From the NCBI GenBank assembly GCA_913045265.1, contig CAJWQX010000025.1, forward strand, positions 1-46,391: 46,391 bases of DNA, given 5' to 3'. Both the position numbers and the translations under genes were made by a program. This stretch comes from UBA11889 sp002313255. GTDB taxonomy: Bacteria > Pseudomonadota > Gammaproteobacteria > Pseudomonadales > Azotimanducaceae. The notes under the pieces are model-generated. The model had not been told where the DNA came from. It did not search any database and saw nothing but the letters and a program-made list of their open reading frames with translations. Numbering within the stretch: the stretch's first letter is position 1; every line of letters begins with the position of its first letter. Below are positions 44,735 to 46,391 of this stretch, piece by piece.

Positions 44735-45259
44735 GTGCAAGATTTCTGGATTTTCGGTTACGGCTCGTTAATCTGGCGTCCCGATTTTCCGTTTCTAGAG
44801 TCAAGACCCGGGAATATCTGTCACTGGTCACGACGTTTCTGGCAGGGATCGCACGACCATAGAGGAACTGAAAACCGTCCCGGTCGGGTCCTGACGTTGA
44901 TCGAGCGCGAAGGGAAACGTTGCCATGGCCGCGCCTTCCGAGTCACTAAAGAGGTGTTAGCCCATCTCGACCAGCGCGAAAAGAACGGCTACAAGCGACA
45001 CGACGTATCGATTCAATTACCGTCCATGCGCGTTGCAGGAATCGTTTACATCGCTAGTCAACAAAACGCTGCCTTCCTTGGGGACGCGCCGCTCGAAGCC
45101 ATTGCCGATCAGATCTGTCAAAGCGAAGGCCCCAGTGGAAGCAACGTCGAATACCTCACGAAATTGGCGGACGCGTTGAAGGATCTTCGAATCAATGACG
45201 ATCACGTCTTTCGACTGGACGCTCTGGTTCGCAAAAAACTAGACCTCGATACGAACTAA
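44735..45259 (+). CDS. ChaC-like gamma-glutamylcyclotransferase
   Basis: 174 residues. IFGYGSLIWRPDFPF is the conserved phosphate-like loop of the family (YGSLIW), and LDQREKNGYKR holds the catalytic glutamate region (REk-GY). ChaC proteins split glutathione into 5-oxoproline and Cys-Gly. Starts at GTG 44735. Being nine bases from an M20 amidohydrolase suggests co-transcription and possibly a common gamma-glutamyl or dipeptide route. Confidence 0.92.
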   Translation: MQDFWIFGYGSLIWRPDFPFLESRPGNICHWSRRFWQGSHDHRGTENRPGRVLTLIEREGKRCHGRAFRVTKEVLAHLDQREKNGYKRHDVSIQLPSMRVAGIVYIASQQNAAFLGDAPLEAIADQICQSEGPSGSNVEYLTKLADALKDLRINDDHVFRLDALVRKKLDLDTN

Positions 45260-45289
45260 CCTTGCCGAGTTGGTACTACTTTTGTCCAT

Positions 45290-46165
45290 CTACTCGACGA
45301 CTGAATCACCCCGGTCCAAAAAGACCTTGTTTTCAATATAGCCGATGTTTTCGATTTCAACGCGGACCAGATCGTCCACTGTCAACCACGGTGGCGGGGT
45401 CTGCGCTGCCGCTACTCCGCTCGAGGTGCCGGTATAAATAACGTCGCCAGGTTCAAGCGTGAACGCTTGGGTTAGATGTGCTATCTGATCAAAACAATCA
45501 AACACCATGTGCTGTGTGTTAGTGTCCTGGCGTTTTTCACCGTTCACGTAGGTACGAAGCGCAAGGTCGTGCGGGTCGCCTACTTCATCCGGTGTAACCA
45601 TCCAAGGGCCAAAGGGCGCATGCGTATCAAACGACTTTCCTATCTGCATGGTCTGTGAGCGCATCTGCCAGTCGCGCACACTGACATCGTTACCGCAGCA
45701 ATAACCCGCGATCACCTCGTGTGCCCGGTCCTTGGGAACATGTTTTGCCCGTTTCCCAACGATGAACACGAGCTCTCCCTCGTAATCGAGTAAATCAGAG
45801 ACGCTGGGCTTAGCAATGTCGTCATACGGCCCGTTGGTCGCTGTGGTTTGTTTGTTGAACCACATCTGCACTTTGGGCGTCTCAGCACCGGATTCTTCGA
45901 TGTGGTCCGCGTAGTTGAGTCCGATCGCTAATATTTTTCCGGGATTAATGACCGGTGATTGAAGCTCAACATCCACCACCGCGAACGCGTGTTCGCTAGC
46001 CGTTTGTGCCTCTCGCGCGACCGTCATCGCCGCGTCACCCGCCACAAGAAAATCTCGCATATTGGTTGGAAGTTCGGGCACCGCTTTCGATAAATCAACG
46101 ACCAACTCACCGACAACAACGCCAATACGGGTATCACCGCCATGCGTAAAGGTTACAAGTTTCAT
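45290..46165 (-). CDS. Fumarylacetoacetate hydrolase (FAH) family protein
   Basis: 291 residues. An N-terminal small domain (KLVTFTHGGDTRIGVVVGEL) followed by the FAH fold: KILAIGLNYADHIEESG, LLDYEGELVFIVGKRAKHV (metal Glu pair), GNDVSVRDWQMRSQTMQIGKS and PGDVIYTGTSSGVA. The family hydrolyses C-C bonds of acylpyruvates or isomerises homoprotocatechuate products. Begins two bases after the upstream oxidoreductase stop, so the two are one operon. Confidence 0.93.
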   Translation of the reverse strand: MKLVTFTHGGDTRIGVVVGELVVDLSKAVPELPTNMRDFLVAGDAAMTVAREAQTASEHAFAVVDVELQSPVINPGKILAIGLNYADHIEESGAETPKVQMWFNKQTTATNGPYDDIAKPSVSDLLDYEGELVFIVGKRAKHVPKDRAHEVIAGYCCGNDVSVRDWQMRSQTMQIGKSFDTHAPFGPWMVTPDEVGDPHDLALRTYVNGEKRQDTNTQHMVFDCFDQIAHLTQAFTLEPGDVIYTGTSSGVAAAQTPPPWLTVDDLVRVEIENIGYIENKVFLDRGDSVVE

Positions 46166-46167
46166 CT

Positions 46168-46391
46168 TTAACCCCTATCCAAATTCGGTCGATCCGGAGC
46201 GACCAGTTCTTGCAATGCTTCTAGATCGTCCGGCAACGACTCGTCGTTGATCAGCCCGGACGCCATCCGACTATAAGCGGGCGAAGTCTGAACACCAAAC
46301 CCGCCAAATGCAGCCAACCAAAAAAAACATGGCGCTTGAGGGTCAAAGCCGATGACGGGGGCTCTGTCCGGGACGAACGAGCGAAGGCCTG
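46168..46391 (-). CDS. FAD-dependent oxidoreductase, DAO type (C-terminal part only)
   Basis: The last 73 codons are in the window; the rest lies beyond its end. GLRSFVPDRAPVIGFDP, then FFWLAAFGGFGVQTSPAYS and MASGLI are the conserved C-terminal FAD-contacting region of D-amino-acid/glycine oxidase-type flavoproteins. It is coupled to the FAH gene by a two-base gap, hinting that its product is a substrate of that enzyme. Confidence 0.85.
   Translation of the reverse strand, partial: GLRSFVPDRAPVIGFDPQAPCFFWLAAFGGFGVQTSPAYSRMASGLINDESLPDDLEALQELVAPDRPNLDRG

Noticed and set aside
1..46391. CRISPR array, tRNA or rRNA genes, prophage
   Set aside because: No regularly spaced repeats, cloverleaf or rRNA-like sequence and no phage or transposase proteins were seen.

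Overview
The window reads as a stretch of chromosome from a free-living, aerobic, Gram-negative proteobacterium, most likely an uncultivated marine gammaproteobacterium. The reasons are a TonB-dependent outer-membrane receptor, a TRAP transporter, a HiPIP, Tat and lipoprotein export signals, a cytochrome-c-fused aa3 oxidase and many CoA-ester and amide catabolic genes. Taxonomy is inference; no rRNA or tRNA gene was seen. Coding density is very high, genes often overlap by 1-26 bases, and both strands are used. No phage, IS, CRISPR or plasmid genes were recognised.

Layout. 1-739: end-truncated sugar-type MFS (GPH) symporter, divergent from a TakP-like TRAP operon (917-3893). 4013-5948 (minus): amidohydrolase and an F420/flavin luciferase-like oxidoreductase. 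6134-9506: small monooxygenase, class III CoA-transferase, quinone-reductase-type MDR and a double-hotdog protein. 9663-10499 (minus): HisN-like phosphatase. 10619-16193: amidase followed, with overlapping reading frames, by three mevalonate-pathway genes: diphosphomevalonate decarboxylase, phosphomevalonate kinase, and one polypeptide joining class II HMG-CoA reductase to mevalonate kinase. 16274-18207: zinc alcohol dehydrogenase and exonuclease III. 18229-20748: Zn-ribbon/OB-fold protein plus a cysteine-less thiolase-fold protein, divergent from a hydratase-2 gene, resembling a CoA-ester side-chain retro-aldol module. 20745-23537 (minus): amidase and GlcD-type FAD oxidase. 23774-28325: exported DUF1800 lipoprotein, DUF1501 Tat protein, a thrombospondin-3/dockerin-like/cytochrome-like protein and a HiPIP. 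28334-32395 (minus): coxB-coxA-coxC-coxD, with an out-of-frame second copy of the coxB 3' end. 32697-37895: aquaporin, sulfotransferase, Ddn-like F420 protein, TonB receptor, lactonase. 37929-40077 (minus): amidohydrolase and class III alcohol dehydrogenase. 40143-46391: SulP permease, acyl-CoA synthetase, M20 amidohydrolase, ChaC-like cyclotransferase, FAH-family hydrolase and the tail of a DAO-type oxidoreductase.

How it fits together. The three mevalonate genes cover four steps from HMG-CoA to isopentenyl diphosphate; HMG-CoA synthase and isopentenyl-diphosphate isomerase are not in the window. The oxidase cluster has its likely periplasmic donor, a HiPIP, directly beside it. Much of the rest is uptake and breakdown of small organic acids, amides and CoA esters. 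The most unusual items are the HMGR-mevalonate kinase fusion, the broken tandem repeat at the end of coxB, the Ltp2-like aldolase module and the composite Ca-binding/cytochrome-like exported protein.
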